Shown here piece after piece: positions 1-8,237 of a stretch of 26,192 bases of DNA. Each line of letters opens with the position of its first letter. Positions within the stretch are counted from its first letter, which is position 1. This DNA comes from Candidatus Latescibacterota bacterium. Lineage in GTDB: Bacteria > JAAXHH01. A program made the translations under genes and the position numbers. The stretch covers positions 1 to 26,192 of the forward strand of contig JAJECR010000267.1 of assembly GCA_022821935.1 (NCBI GenBank), written 5' to 3'. The notes beneath the pieces were generated by a model. It had not been told where the DNA came from. It ran no database searches and saw only the letters and a program-made list of their open reading frames with translations.

Positions 1-315
1 GCCAGCGCCAACGAGCCCATCGAAGGGCTGCGCGGCATCGTGTTCTTCGCCTTTCCGCTGCACGCGGGCAAGCCGAATACGGAACGTGCCGAGCACCTGA
101 AGGCGGTGGAGGTACCCATGCTGTTCCTGTCCGGACAGCGGGACTCGATGGCGGACCTGGACCTGCTGAAACCGGTCGTGGACGACCTGGCGAATGCGCG
201 CCTGCACGTCGTCGATACCGCGGATCATGGATTCAAGGTGTTGAAACGCCGGAACACCGATGAACCCGTCATGGAAGAACTGGCCAGGGTGGCGGCGGAG
301 TGGATGTTGAAGTAA
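1..315 (+). CDS. Alpha/beta hydrolase, KANL3/Tex30-like (C-terminal part, 5' truncated)
   Basis: The reading frame is open from base 1 to the TAA at 313-315, so only the last 104 residues are present. The visible part reads as the C-terminal half of a small alpha/beta hydrolase of the dienelactone-hydrolase/KANL3-Tex30 type. It has FFAFPLHAGKP followed by RAEHL and VPMLFLSGQRD, which carries the acid residue of the triad. The catalytic His lies in DTADHGFKV near the end. The nucleophile Ser elbow lies upstream of the window. These proteins are cytoplasmic and their substrates are mostly unknown. A GTG at 40 could be mistaken for a start, but homology to the family continues upstream of it. 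It lies 47 bases before rmuC on the same strand. Fold assignment is good; substrate is not assigned. Confidence 0.75.
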   Translation, partial: ASANEPIEGLRGIVFFAFPLHAGKPNTERAEHLKAVEVPMLFLSGQRDSMADLDLLKPVVDDLANARLHVVDTADHGFKVLKRRNTDEPVMEELARVAAEWMLK

Positions 316-362
316 GCGCGGGCCACCGGATTACTCCTTGATATAGCCGCTTCTGTTAAGGT

Positions 363-1793
363 ATGTTAGCGCCCATGGACACATTGACCCTCATCCTGCT
401 CATCGCTTTCTTTGTCAGCCTGGCAACGGCAATCGGCGTGCTGGTATGGAGTTTGAAAAACAGCAACAGAATAAACACGCTCAGCGGCGAGAAGTTGGGG
501 ATGGAGAAAGAACTCGTTTTTGTTCACGAGCAACTTGCCGAAGCTCAGAAAGCACTCGATGAGGTCCGGAAGCTGGAGATTGAACGGGCCGAGCTGAGTC
601 AGAAACTCGCAAACGCGGAAGAACGTATCGGCGATCGCGACGAGGTGGAGAAGCGTTTCAGAGATTCGTTCAAAGCGCTATCGTCGGAGGTGCTGAAGTC
701 CCAGCAGGAGTCATTCAAAGAGAGTGCCGAGGAAACCTTGAAAGCCCGGCAGGAGGCGGTGGAGAAACTGGTCAAACCGCTGTCGGAGAAGATCGAGTCG
801 CTGGACAAGGCCCGGGCCGAGAACGCGGGTGAATTCCGTACGCAGATGCTGAATCTCATGCAGACCAACAAGGAACTCGCCGGCGAGGCCCAGACGCTGT
901 CCAACGCGCTCAAGCGGCCCGACGTGCGCGGCCGCTGGGGGGAGACTCAGCTCGAACGGGTGCTTGAACTCTCCGGCTTGAGGAAGGACATCGATTTCAC
1001 CGTGCAGGATTCTTTCGACGCGGAAGGCGAGCGGCTCAGGACGGACGTGATCGTCCATCTGCCCCATGAGCGCACCGTGATCCTCGACTCCAAGGTTTCG
1101 CTGTCCGCCCTGATGGACGCATTCGAATCGAAGGACGAGGAAGCGAAGTCACAGGCGCTCGACCTTCACGTAACCCAGGTCAAGACCCATATCGACTCCC
1201 TGGCCAAGAAGGAATATTGGAGCGTACTGTCTTCGACACCGGACATGGTGGTAATGGTCATGCCCGAATTCGCCTTCCTGCCCGCTATCGAACGGGAGCC
1301 GGGGTTGACAGAGCGCGCGCTGGAAAAAAACGTAATCATCGTGACGCCGCCCGCCCTGTTGGCCCTGCTCAAGGCCGTGGAGATGTCCTGGCAGCAGATC
1401 AGGGTCGCCGAAACGGCGCGGGAAATCAGCGACCTGGGCAAGGAGATGCATGAGCGGCTGGCCGTATTTGCCGGACACTATGTCGCGGTCGGGAAGGCGC
1501 TGGGTCAGGCCATAGACCGATACAATCGAGGTGTTGGATCGTGGGATTCGCGCGTGGCCACGTCCGCGCAGAAATTCCCTGAGTTGAATGTACCGGTCAC
1601 GCGCGAATTGCCGGAAGTGACGCCGGTGGAAGGCATCCCGCATGCCATTCAGAAGCTGACGGACGGCCATGAGAGCCAGGCCGGCCGGGAGAGCCAGGCC
1701 GGCCGGGACGGCCACGTCGAGGGCGCGGAGAATGCCCAGGCGCGAGCGGATGAAGAAGAAGACGAAGAGGAACCGAAACGTCTTAAAACGTAA
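363..1793 (+). CDS. rmuC: DNA recombination protein RmuC
   Basis: RmuC proteins are membrane-anchored, nuclease-fold proteins linked to limiting inverted-repeat and other aberrant recombination. This 476-residue product has the family order: one N-terminal membrane helix (about 7-29), a long charged coiled coil (about 35-150), then the RmuC domain. The domain is recognisable by LKRPDVRGRWGETQLERV near 183-200, later by VILDSKVSLSALMDAF, and by PPALLALLKAVEMSWQQ. The C-terminus is a low-complexity acidic tail (EEEDEEE) preceded by a duplicated ESQAGR. The start is uncertain: ATG 363 gives the full length, but ATG 375 (MDTLT) is also possible, and neither has a strong Shine-Dalgarno. It runs convergently toward the RraA-like gene; I found no clear terminator in the 150 bases between them. 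Confidence 0.93.
   Translation: MLAPMDTLTLILLIAFFVSLATAIGVLVWSLKNSNRINTLSGEKLGMEKELVFVHEQLAEAQKALDEVRKLEIERAELSQKLANAEERIGDRDEVEKRFRDSFKALSSEVLKSQQESFKESAEETLKARQEAVEKLVKPLSEKIESLDKARAENAGEFRTQMLNLMQTNKELAGEAQTLSNALKRPDVRGRWGETQLERVLELSGLRKDIDFTVQDSFDAEGERLRTDVIVHLPHERTVILDSKVSLSALMDAFESKDEEAKSQALDLHVTQVKTHIDSLAKKEYWSVLSSTPDMVVMVMPEFAFLPAIEREPGLTERALEKNVIIVTPPALLALLKAVEMSWQQIRVAETAREISDLGKEMHERLAVFAGHYVAVGKALGQAIDRYNRGVGSWDSRVATSAQKFPELNVPVTRELPEVTPVEGIPHAIQKLTDGHESQAGRESQAGRDGHVEGAENAQARADEEEDEEEPKRLKT
1671..1706 (+). repeat. 18-bp perfect tandem duplication in the rmuC tail
   Basis: Two identical 18-base units (1671-1688 and 1689-1706) encode ESQAGR twice in the disordered C-terminal tail of RmuC. 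The unit length is a multiple of three, so the frame is kept. Confidence 0.9.
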
Positions 1794-1943
1794 AAAGAAG
1801 CTGTTTAGTCCTCATTTGGGCGTAAATCTATGCTCATAGGTATCAGTTTTACGTCGAAATAAGAATCCAGACTGTAGAAAACGCGAGCATCATGGAATTC
1901 GCGTTCGAGCGCAGGCCGAAAGTCGGCGCCTGAAGCCCCTCCG

Positions 1944-2828
1944 TCACCAAGTCCTCTCCTTCAGCAGTTCCTGGATGGCCTCTTTCGGGACGGGCAGTTC
2001 GTCCATGCGGCCCTCCAGCCATTCCGAGAAGTCCGCCTCCATCTCGTCCGTCCACCGGTCGTCAATCTGGCCGGGCGTGTACTTGCCCTCCCGCAGCCGC
2101 TGCTTGCCGAACAGGTCCCTGAGCTGGACGAGTTCCGAGGTCTTCACCACCGTCTCCGCCAGGTGGGGCGGGATGAAGACGACGCCTTCGCGCTTGCCCA
2201 GGACCACGTCGCCCGGCATGACCGTGGCCTGTCCGATGCGTACGGCCGTGTTGACGCCCAGGAGCATGATGGTGGGTGAGGCGTAGGAGGGGTGCCAGCC
2301 CCGGACGAAGCAGGCGAAGTCGTCCAGTTCCTCAATGCCTTCCAGGTCGCGGACCGATCCGTCGAATACCACCCCGTTCCCCGAATTGGCGTAGATGGCC
2401 GTGGCCAGGTTGTCGCCGATGATGGGTCCCTCGTCTACTTTGCCGTAGGTGTCCGCCACGTAGACGTCGCCCGGCACCAGCATGTCAATAGGCCAGGAGA
2501 TCTGGTCGCCGATGCAGCCGTGGGCGGCGCCTTTGGCTTCCATGACCGTGCGCATGGCTGGACGCCGTGGCATGTACATGGCCGTCACCGCCCGACCCAC
2601 GAGCGTCTTGCCGGGATGGGTGCGCTGCCAACCGCCTTCGTACTGGTGTTCGTAGCCCGCGCCGCGCATCACGCCCCAGGCCTGGGTGATGGATACGTTT
2701 TTCGTCCGCTCGATGATCCCGTCCGGCACCTTCGGCCGGCCGTCGGGAAATCGTTCGCCATCCCAGTCCGGCGTGTATTCGATGAGTTCCTCGGGGGTCA
2801 GGTTCAACGGACAGAATTTGTCGGACAT
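1944..2828 (-). CDS. RraA-family protein (HMG/oxaloacetate aldolase-like), long form
   Basis: The family contains divalent-metal aldolases/decarboxylases acting on 4-hydroxy-4-methyl-2-oxoglutarate and oxaloacetate, and the RNase E regulator RraA. In this 294-residue product the core signature is intact: GDNLATAIYANSG at about 138-150, then DGSVRD at 156-161, which carries the Arg and Asp expected to bind substrate and metal. MPGDVVLGKREGVVFIP follows at about 204-220. It is much longer than RraA (about 160 residues), with extra N- and C-terminal segments, as in many proteins of uncultured bacteria labelled dimethylmenaquinone methyltransferase. I chose ATG 2828 because an AGGAG lies about 7 bases upstream; an upstream in-frame ATG at 2879 would overlap the preceding gene. 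It is probably last in the minus-strand run. Substrate unknown. Confidence 0.85.
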   Translation of the reverse strand: MSDKFCPLNLTPEELIEYTPDWDGERFPDGRPKVPDGIIERTKNVSITQAWGVMRGAGYEHQYEGGWQRTHPGKTLVGRAVTAMYMPRRPAMRTVMEAKGAAHGCIGDQISWPIDMLVPGDVYVADTYGKVDEGPIIGDNLATAIYANSGNGVVFDGSVRDLEGIEELDDFACFVRGWHPSYASPTIMLLGVNTAVRIGQATVMPGDVVLGKREGVVFIPPHLAETVVKTSELVQLRDLFGKQRLREGKYTPGQIDDRWTDEMEADFSEWLEGRMDELPVPKEAIQELLKERTW

Positions 2829-2875
2829 GGGGGCTCCTCGTAATGGACCCGCGCCGTTCGTAACGGATTCAAAGT

Positions 2876-3700
2876 TCACTCGAACTGCTCATGGTCCCAC
2901 TGCCAGAACGAGAGACGAACGTCCCTGGTCTTCACCGCAAGCGCTCCGATGTAGCCCGGACCGGGGTCAAAAGACGCCATGGACCATCGTTGCGCGTCGG
3001 AGACGTCCCAGTGCGTGGCCAGCAGTTCGGCCGGTTCGTTGGGGTCGACGGTGACGTCGAACTGGTCGAGGGGACAGGACAGGCCCTGGCCGATGGCCTT
3101 GACGAAGGCCTCTTTCCGCGTCCAGCAGGCCAGGAAAGCGTGGTCGCGGCGGTAAGACGGCAGGGACGCCAGCGCGTTGTATTCCCGATCTGAAAAAAAG
3201 CGGTGGGCGATCTTCAGGCGGTCGACGATCGCGCGCCGGTGAAGGTATTCCACGTCGACCCCGAGGGGTTGGCCGGCGGTCAGCGCGTAAACGGCCAGGT
3301 CGTGGGAATGGGATACGTTGAACCGGAGGGAAGTCGCGGGTCGTACCAGGTCGGGCTTGCCGTACTCGGTATAGCTGAAATGCAGGTCGGCCGGTGTTTC
3401 AGAAACGTACTGCGCCAGGATATTTCGCAGGACGGCGCGGGCCGTGGTGTATCGATCCCGCACGCTCCGCGCGACGAACCGCTTCGCCCGGGCCAGTTCG
3501 TCCGGAGAAAGGCAGCGCTCCAGCTCCCGGACCCGCTCCGGCGGCAGATCGAGGGAAGCACGCCAGAGGTGGACCTCGCCGGGGGCAGGCCGCCACTCGG
3601 AGTCAGCCTGCCACGCCGCGTCGGAGGGCGCCGCTTGCCGGGACGCGTCGGAAGGCACCCTGCGCCACGTCCCTGCTTCCCTGGGGCCGTTACCGTTCAT
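2876..3700 (-). CDS. 4'-phosphopantetheinyl transferase, Sfp/Gsp type
   Basis: These enzymes move the 4'-phosphopantetheine arm of CoA onto a serine of acyl- or peptidyl-carrier proteins. Diagnostic motifs are all present in the 274-residue product: RFNVSHS (about 126-132), GVDVE (147-151) with the magnesium ligands D149 and E151, and WTRKEAFVKAIGQG (from 193) with E197. Length and order match the Sfp class rather than the short AcpS class. I start it at ATG 3700, which overlaps the end of the upstream amidohydrolase by 11 bases and suggests translational coupling. A longer start at 3754 is open but would overlap 65 bases. No PKS, NRPS or carrier protein gene is visible in the window, so its target is elsewhere; it may be the general carrier-protein activator. 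Confidence 0.9.
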   Translation of the reverse strand: MNGNGPREAGTWRRVPSDASRQAAPSDAAWQADSEWRPAPGEVHLWRASLDLPPERVRELERCLSPDELARAKRFVARSVRDRYTTARAVLRNILAQYVSETPADLHFSYTEYGKPDLVRPATSLRFNVSHSHDLAVYALTAGQPLGVDVEYLHRRAIVDRLKIAHRFFSDREYNALASLPSYRRDHAFLACWTRKEAFVKAIGQGLSCPLDQFDVTVDPNEPAELLATHWDVSDAQRWSMASFDPGPGYIGALAVKTRDVRLSFWQWDHEQFE

Positions 3701-5414
3701 ACACGATTTTGCCGCCGACCACGGTGAGGTCCACCTTCGCATCCCGGATCTCATCGGGCGGCAGGATGGTCAGGTCCCGGTCCAGGATCACGAAATCCGC
3801 GAGTTTCCCGGGTTCCAGCGAGCCCTTGATCCCTTCCTCGTAGACGGCGTAGGCGGCGTCGATGGTGTAGCCCCGCAGGGCTTCCTCCACGGTGATCTTC
3901 TGCTCCGGCACCCATCCGTCCGGGTTCAGGTCGTCCAGCGTACGGCGCGTAACCGCCGCGTAGATGCCTTCGATGGGCGTCGCGGGCGCCACGGACCAGT
4001 CGCTGCCCAGGGCGAGGCGCGCGCCGGAGTCCAGCAGCGACCGGAAGGCGTAGGTCGTCCTGATCCGCTCGGGACCGATGACCCTTACCGCCCACCTGCC
4101 ATCGTCGATGGCGTGATACGGCTGCATGCTGGGGATGATCTCCAGGTCGGCGAACCGCGTGATGTCGGCCGGATCGATATGCTGGGCGTGCTCGATTCGG
4201 AAGCGGCGGTCCCGGGGACCGTTCTCCGCCGCCACACGTTCGAAGATATCGAGCTGCAATCGTATGGCGCGGTCGCCGATGGCGTGGACCATCACGTGCA
4301 GGCCGGCCCGGTCGGCCCCGGAAGTCCAGGCGTACAGGTCTTCTTTGGAGCTGATGAGCAGGCCCGTATCGTCCGGCGCATCGGTAAAGGGATCCATGAA
4401 GGCGGCCGTGTGGGACCCCAGCGAGCCGTCCACGAAGCCCTTGAGTCCGCCCAGGCGCACCCACTCGTCCCCCCGCCCGGTGGAATCGATCCGTGCTTCG
4501 AGCCGCTGCCAGTCCCACAGCGGTATGGCGGCGTAGATGCGGGTTTTCATCCGGCCTTCGTTTCGCGCCCGTTCGTAGACTTCCACGTTGCTCCACGAGC
4601 CCATGTCGTGGACCGACGTGACCCCCTGGGCCGCCACGTAATCCATCGCGGCGTCCAGGGCGCGGTCCTTCAACGCGTCGGGCGGATCGGGAGTGACCCG
4701 GTCGACAAGATACATGGCGTTGTCCTTCAGGATGCCCGCGGGTTCGCCGTCGTCATACCTTTCGATGGTACCGCCGTCTACCTCCTCCGTATCCCGCGTC
4801 ACCCCTGCGGCGGTCAGCGCGGCCGTATTGGCCAGGGCCATGTGCCCATCGAGCCGGTTGACCCAGACCGGGTTGTCCGTCGTGACCGAATCGATCCAGT
4901 CCCTTCGCGGAAGCGTTCCGCCCCACTGCTCGTGGTCCCAGTCGCCGCCGAGGATCCAGACGCCTGGTTCCAGGTCCCGGGTAAATTCGGCGATGCGATC
5001 GATGAACACCTGCGGGGTCGGCGCGTCCCGTAACTGGACGGACGACAGGTTGAACCCGCCCGAGATGAAGTGCACGTGGGAGTCGATGAAGCCCGGGGTG
5101 ACGAGGCGGCCGGCGCCTTCGATCACGGACGTCTCACCGGTGACGAACGCGTCGATTTCCTCGTTGTCACCCACCGCCAGGATGCGGTCGTCCGAAACGG
5201 CCACGGCTTCGGCCCATGGCCGGGAATCGTCTCCGGTCCATACGCGCGCGTCCCGGACGACCAGCGTGGCCGGCTCCGGGGATTGCGAGCAGCTCGACAG
5301 CAGCACCGTCGCCGACAGCAGGGCCGCCGCCGGCAGCAGGACCGTCGCCGACAGCAGGGACATTGCCGGCAGCAGGAAAAGCGCCGAGATTGCCGCGGTT
5401 GCGGATCTTGACAT
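3690..5414 (-). CDS. YtcJ-like metal-dependent amidohydrolase, predicted lipoprotein
   Basis: A 574-residue amidohydrolase-superfamily protein of the YtcJ type. The metal site is recognisable: TPGFIDSHVHFISGG (H113, H115), VMVHAIGDRA, RIEHAQHI and ALGSDWSVAP, with the C-terminal cap ending in GSLEPGKLADFVILDRD. Natural substrates of this family are mostly undetermined; hydrolysis of amide or related C-N bonds is expected. ATG 5414 is preceded by GGGAG about six bases upstream, so I prefer it to the ATG at 5471. The N-terminus is a very long hydrophobic signal containing a duplicated 12-residue block. It ends in LLSSC with a lipobox-type cysteine at 42, so the enzyme is probably exported and lipid-anchored. 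Its 3' end overlaps the phosphopantetheinyl transferase start. Confidence 0.88.
   Translation of the reverse strand: MSRSATAAISALFLLPAMSLLSATVLLPAAALLSATVLLSSCSQSPEPATLVVRDARVWTGDDSRPWAEAVAVSDDRILAVGDNEEIDAFVTGETSVIEGAGRLVTPGFIDSHVHFISGGFNLSSVQLRDAPTPQVFIDRIAEFTRDLEPGVWILGGDWDHEQWGGTLPRRDWIDSVTTDNPVWVNRLDGHMALANTAALTAAGVTRDTEEVDGGTIERYDDGEPAGILKDNAMYLVDRVTPDPPDALKDRALDAAMDYVAAQGVTSVHDMGSWSNVEVYERARNEGRMKTRIYAAIPLWDWQRLEARIDSTGRGDEWVRLGGLKGFVDGSLGSHTAAFMDPFTDAPDDTGLLISSKEDLYAWTSGADRAGLHVMVHAIGDRAIRLQLDIFERVAAENGPRDRRFRIEHAQHIDPADITRFADLEIIPSMQPYHAIDDGRWAVRVIGPERIRTTYAFRSLLDSGARLALGSDWSVAPATPIEGIYAAVTRRTLDDLNPDGWVPEQKITVEEALRGYTIDAAYAVYEEGIKGSLEPGKLADFVILDRDLTILPPDEIRDAKVDLTVVGGKIVYER
5298..5369 (-). 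repeat. 36-bp tandem duplication inside a lipoprotein signal peptide
   Basis: Two 36-base units (5298-5333 and 5334-5369) differ at only a few bases, and the first seven bases of a third copy follow at 5370-5376. They encode PAMSLLSATVLL and PAAALLSATVLL, doubling the hydrophobic core of the signal sequence. Confidence 0.88.
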
Positions 5415-5519
5415 GGGTACTCCCTGAGTCTTCTTATCTGGTTTTGTTATCACTCGGCCACGTTCCATCACAGTTCGGAATGATCCGGCCGCGCTTCGGA
5501 AGTTCTCCCGGCCTGTCGG

Positions 5520-6659
5520 TTACCAGTCGGCCACGCTGCCGTCCGTTTCATAGAAGTGCTCGCCGCCCAGTTCTTCCTGATACGGCGCCCGCTCGCTTAC
5601 GGCCTGCTCGTCGATTTCGATACCCAGCCCCGGTTTGTCGGGCAGTTCTATATGTCCATCGACAACCTGCCAGTTTTCCGTCAGAATCTCCGCGCCGAGC
5701 GCCCAGTCGACCTGTTCCTGGGCGAGGAAATTGGGAATCACGGCGTCCACGTGCATGCAGGACGTGAAGGCTACGGGGCCGATGGCGCAATGGGGGAGGA
5801 CATGGATGTAATAGACCTCCGCCATGTTGGCGATCTTCTTGAGTTCCGTGATGCCGCCGGCGTGGGACCCGTCCGGCTGGATGTAGGCCGCCGCCTGTTT
5901 CTCGAAGACCTGGCGGAATTCCCAGCGGCTGAGCAGCCGCTCGCCCGTGGCGATGGGGAAGGTGACGTGATCCGAAACGAGCTTGAGGGCGTCGACGTTC
6001 TCCTGCGGTACCGGCTCCTCCACGAACATGGGCCGCATGTCCTTGATCTCGCGACAGATCTCGATGGCCAGGGCGGGCGTCATCTTGCCGTGAAAGTCGA
6101 AGGCGAGTTCCACTTCGGGGCCCACCCATTCCCGCATGAGATAGGCGCATTCGACGAATTCGTCGATGGCGGCGGGCGGCTCATGACCGCGCCACTTGCC
6201 GCCCGGGCCCGTCTTGAAGGCCGTGTAACCACTCTTCTGCAGCATGTCCAGCCGCTCCCTGGCGGCGGCCTGACCTTCGTCGGTGAGACGCCCGATGCCC
6301 CAGTGGGCGTAGACCCGGATGCGGTCGCGCACCGCGCCGCCCAGGAGCTTGTAGACCGGGACGCCGTAGTGCTTTCCCGCGATGTCCCAGAGCGCCTGGT
6401 CGACACCGGATATGGCAGTCATGAGGATGGCGCCGCCCCGGAAGAAGGCCGACCGGTACATGTGCTGCCAGTGGTGCTCGATGCGCAGGGGATCCTTGCC
6501 GACCAGGTAGTCCGCGAGCTCCCGGACCGCGCCTTCCACGCTCTCGGGCCTGCCTTCGAGCGTGGTTTCACCCCAGCCGTCCAGCCCCGTATCCGTGGTG
6601 ATTTTGACGAGCCGCGTACGATGGCGGGGAAAGAACTGTTCGACAGAAGCGATTTTCAT
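5520..6659 (-). CDS. Mandelate racemase/muconate lactonizing family enzyme, D-galactonate dehydratase-like
   Basis: An enolase-superfamily sugar-acid dehydratase of 379 residues. It parallels E. coli DgoD, which converts D-galactonate to 2-keto-3-deoxygalactonate, along its length. Both share the WGE...EGR opening, FFRGGAILMTAISGVDQALWD, QPDGSHAGGITE, the LPHCAIGP region and a C-terminus ending SVADW (SVAEW in DgoD as I recall it). The magnesium ligands D188, E214 and E240 and the general acid/base residues H190 and H290 are all present, at a constant five-residue offset from DgoD. No signal peptide, so it is cytoplasmic. The start ATG 6659 has only a weak ribosome site. It sits 105 bases upstream of the amidohydrolase on the same strand. 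The exact sugar acid is uncertain because related dehydratases act on several aldonates. Confidence 0.88.
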   Translation of the reverse strand: MKIASVEQFFPRHRTRLVKITTDTGLDGWGETTLEGRPESVEGAVRELADYLVGKDPLRIEHHWQHMYRSAFFRGGAILMTAISGVDQALWDIAGKHYGVPVYKLLGGAVRDRIRVYAHWGIGRLTDEGQAAARERLDMLQKSGYTAFKTGPGGKWRGHEPPAAIDEFVECAYLMREWVGPEVELAFDFHGKMTPALAIEICREIKDMRPMFVEEPVPQENVDALKLVSDHVTFPIATGERLLSRWEFRQVFEKQAAAYIQPDGSHAGGITELKKIANMAEVYYIHVLPHCAIGPVAFTSCMHVDAVIPNFLAQEQVDWALGAEILTENWQVVDGHIELPDKPGLGIEIDEQAVSERAPYQEELGGEHFYETDGSVADW

Positions 6660-6769
6660 GGCAACCCGGATACTGGGAGTATCTCTGCGCTAAGGGAACG
6701 CCCGGGGTAACGGGCCGATGGACGGTGCGTTCCTTGACCTGGGTGACGGATCCGGAAGGGAGGATTGGA

Positions 6770-7471
6770 TCATCTGCCGAAGAGCTGCCCCGGATCGATG
6801 GATTCAATGGCATATCCGGCCGGGACGACGAATATCGACGGGTCGACGGCCTGGGGTCTCACCTCGGTTGCCGTCAGGGTCATGGTCATGGACGTACCGG
6901 GGAACGAAGTGGTGATTTTAAGTGGAAAGCCGGACAGGCCCTCGGTCCAGAAGGGCATGGTGTCCTTTAAGGCGCCCTCCAACGTAGCGGCCAGATCCAG
7001 TTGAATCGCGTCGGTGACCCACATGTACTGAATCATCGGACCGGACGGATTGGTACGGGTGATCTTGTACTTTCTGCATTCGTAGCCGGCTATGGAGATC
7101 GTTTCGTTTTCGTCCACGATGACCGGCGCGACCCGTTCTCTGAGGTTCACGTCCGCGACGATCTCGTAGGCCTTGCTGTTCATGTGGCTGATGACGTATC
7201 CTCGGCCCGTAGACCCGTCGATCACGACTTCGCCCATCGTCAGGCCGATCATGCCGCCCCGCATGAGGATCTTCGTCTGGTCGCCCTTGAAGTAGAGCCT
7301 GTACGACTCCGGCACCAGCATGGCCACCCGGGCCCTGTCCTGCATGTCGCCGCCTTTGAACTCCACATTGAAATGGAGGTTTCCTTCGAAGGCGTTCCCG
7401 GCCGGAAGGGCCGAGGCGAAGGGCGCTGGAACGGCGCACAGAAACACAAAGATCGCCGCGAATCTAATCAC
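6770..7471 (-). CDS. DUF4412-type exported protein
   Basis: A 233-residue protein with an N-terminal signal peptide (hydrophobic FAAIFVFLCAV, likely cleavage after about residue 21). The beta-rich body resembles DUF4412 and LolA/outer-membrane lipoprotein-sorting folds: a FEGNLHFNVEFKGGD strand, MLVPESYRLYFKGDQTKIL, a VIDGSTGRGYVIS hairpin, and IAGYECRKYKITRT. Function of the family is unknown; a periplasmic lipid- or protein-binding role is inferred from the fold only. The start is GTG 7471, with AAGGAA four bases before it. It lies 48 bases downstream of the cytochrome gene and is probably co-transcribed with it. No cysteine follows the signal, so it is likely soluble periplasmic rather than a lipoprotein. 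Confidence 0.7.
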   Translation of the reverse strand: MIRFAAIFVFLCAVPAPFASALPAGNAFEGNLHFNVEFKGGDMQDRARVAMLVPESYRLYFKGDQTKILMRGGMIGLTMGEVVIDGSTGRGYVISHMNSKAYEIVADVNLRERVAPVIVDENETISIAGYECRKYKITRTNPSGPMIQYMWVTDAIQLDLAATLEGALKDTMPFWTEGLSGFPLKITTSFPGTSMTMTLTATEVRPQAVDPSIFVVPAGYAIESIDPGQLFGR

Positions 7472-7519
7472 GTTTCCTTGACTCCGGAAGGTTCAGGGTT
7501 TGCGAGGCGTCGCGGTTCC

Positions 7520-7891
7520 CTAGTCCTCGGATATGATGGCGAGTTCACCGGCGTGGCAGGTGTAACAGGTAACGAGTTGCAGGTCTTCCTTTTTCATGAC
7601 GTTCGCGTTGATGGCCGTAACCTGCTCGTTGACCTGCTCTACGAGTCTGATGAACTCGCGCCCGACCAGCTTCGTTTCTTTTTCGTCGCTGGAGTAGTCC
7701 TTCAGATTGTGGCAGTAGTCACACTTCTCGCCGATGCCGCTGCTGACTGACTTCATGTAGTCGCGGATTTCCCGGGTAGAGAGATCCGTCAGGACCTGAA
7801 CGTTCTTGGGGGCGCGCTGGGCGTCCACGCTTACGTCGAGCAGGACCGTCATCACGAAGCACGCGGCAATCACCGGTATGATCCGTTTCAT
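7520..7891 (-). CDS. Small dihaem c-type cytochrome, photosynthetic reaction-centre cytochrome subunit-like
   Basis: A 123-residue exported protein with two CxxCH haem-attachment sites, CDYCH at 57-61 and CYTCH at 109-113. A signal peptide ends near SVDA (residue 24). The layout matches the repeat of the photosynthetic reaction-centre cytochrome c subunit family. It has KNVQVLTDLSTREIRDYM, with Met46 placed to be an axial ligand, then GEKCDYCH; the second site is in VTCYTCHAGE. Short dihaem members of this family occur in many non-phototrophs, so photosynthesis is not implied. A periplasmic electron-transfer role is inferred. ATG 7891 is chosen because AAAGGAG lies at ideal spacing; the upstream in-frame ATG at 7915 has no such site. 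It heads the minus-strand run. Confidence 0.85.
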   Translation of the reverse strand: MKRIIPVIAACFVMTVLLDVSVDAQRAPKNVQVLTDLSTREIRDYMKSVSSGIGEKCDYCHNLKDYSSDEKETKLVGREFIRLVEQVNEQVTAINANVMKKEDLQLVTCYTCHAGELAIISED

Positions 7892-7972
7892 CGCGACTCC
7901 TTTCGTCATGGGCATTACGGGGCCTGATGCGCGCCGCCGGGCCTGTCATCCGCCCGACTGGCGGTTCGGGAA

Positions 7973-8001
7973 ACTTAAGGTATGCGCCGTTGCGCTGTCA
8001 A
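7973..8001 (-). promoter_or_regulatory. Candidate sigma-70 promoter for the cytochrome gene
   Basis: On the minus strand, TTGACA (8001-7996) is followed after 17 bases by TTAAGT (7978-7973). The -35 is perfect and the -10 is weak (3 of 6). It would give a leader of about 75 bases to the start at 7891. Confidence 0.4.
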
Positions 8002-8092
8002 GACCTTTCACATCGGTCGTCTCACGGGGCCGCCAGGTATTTTCAGCGTGGCCCGGCGCCTCGTGATCCGCTCGTTCGACCGCCTATTTGTG

Positions 8093-8122
8093 TTGACAGT
8101 TCCGTGCGATTACCCTTTCAAT
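8093..8122 (+). promoter_or_regulatory. Candidate sigma-70 promoter for the VWA gene
   Basis: TTGACA (8093-8098) is followed after 18 bases by TTCAAT (8117-8122; 4 of 6 matches). The start codon of the VWA gene is about 115 bases downstream. Confidence 0.4.
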
Positions 8123-8237
8123 ACCGGATGACCGATCCGGTACCGAAGACGTCCGCGTAGAGGCCTTTCCCAGGCATTCGATCCGGGCGGTTCGTCGCTT
8201 CGGATTTGTTTGAGCTCCCCACCTGGAATCCGCCGTG

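Larger units (their letters stand above)
7892..8237. other. Divergent intergenic region
   Basis: This gap separates the minus-strand cytochrome gene from the plus-strand VWA gene. I see no convincing ORF or RNA gene in it. It contains one candidate promoter in each direction, each with a perfect TTGACA -35 hexamer. Confidence 0.6.

Noticed and set aside
1794..1943. Bidirectional terminator between rmuC and the RraA-like gene
   Set aside because: Only a distant ACGTAAAA/TTTTACGT inverted repeat, about 55 bases apart, could be found; there is no compact stem followed by a T-run.
3444..5033. Long open frame on the plus strand opposite the amidohydrolase
   Set aside because: It lies wholly antisense to well-supported genes, shows no domain motif, and is Arg/Gly/Pro-rich in the way high-GC shadow frames are.
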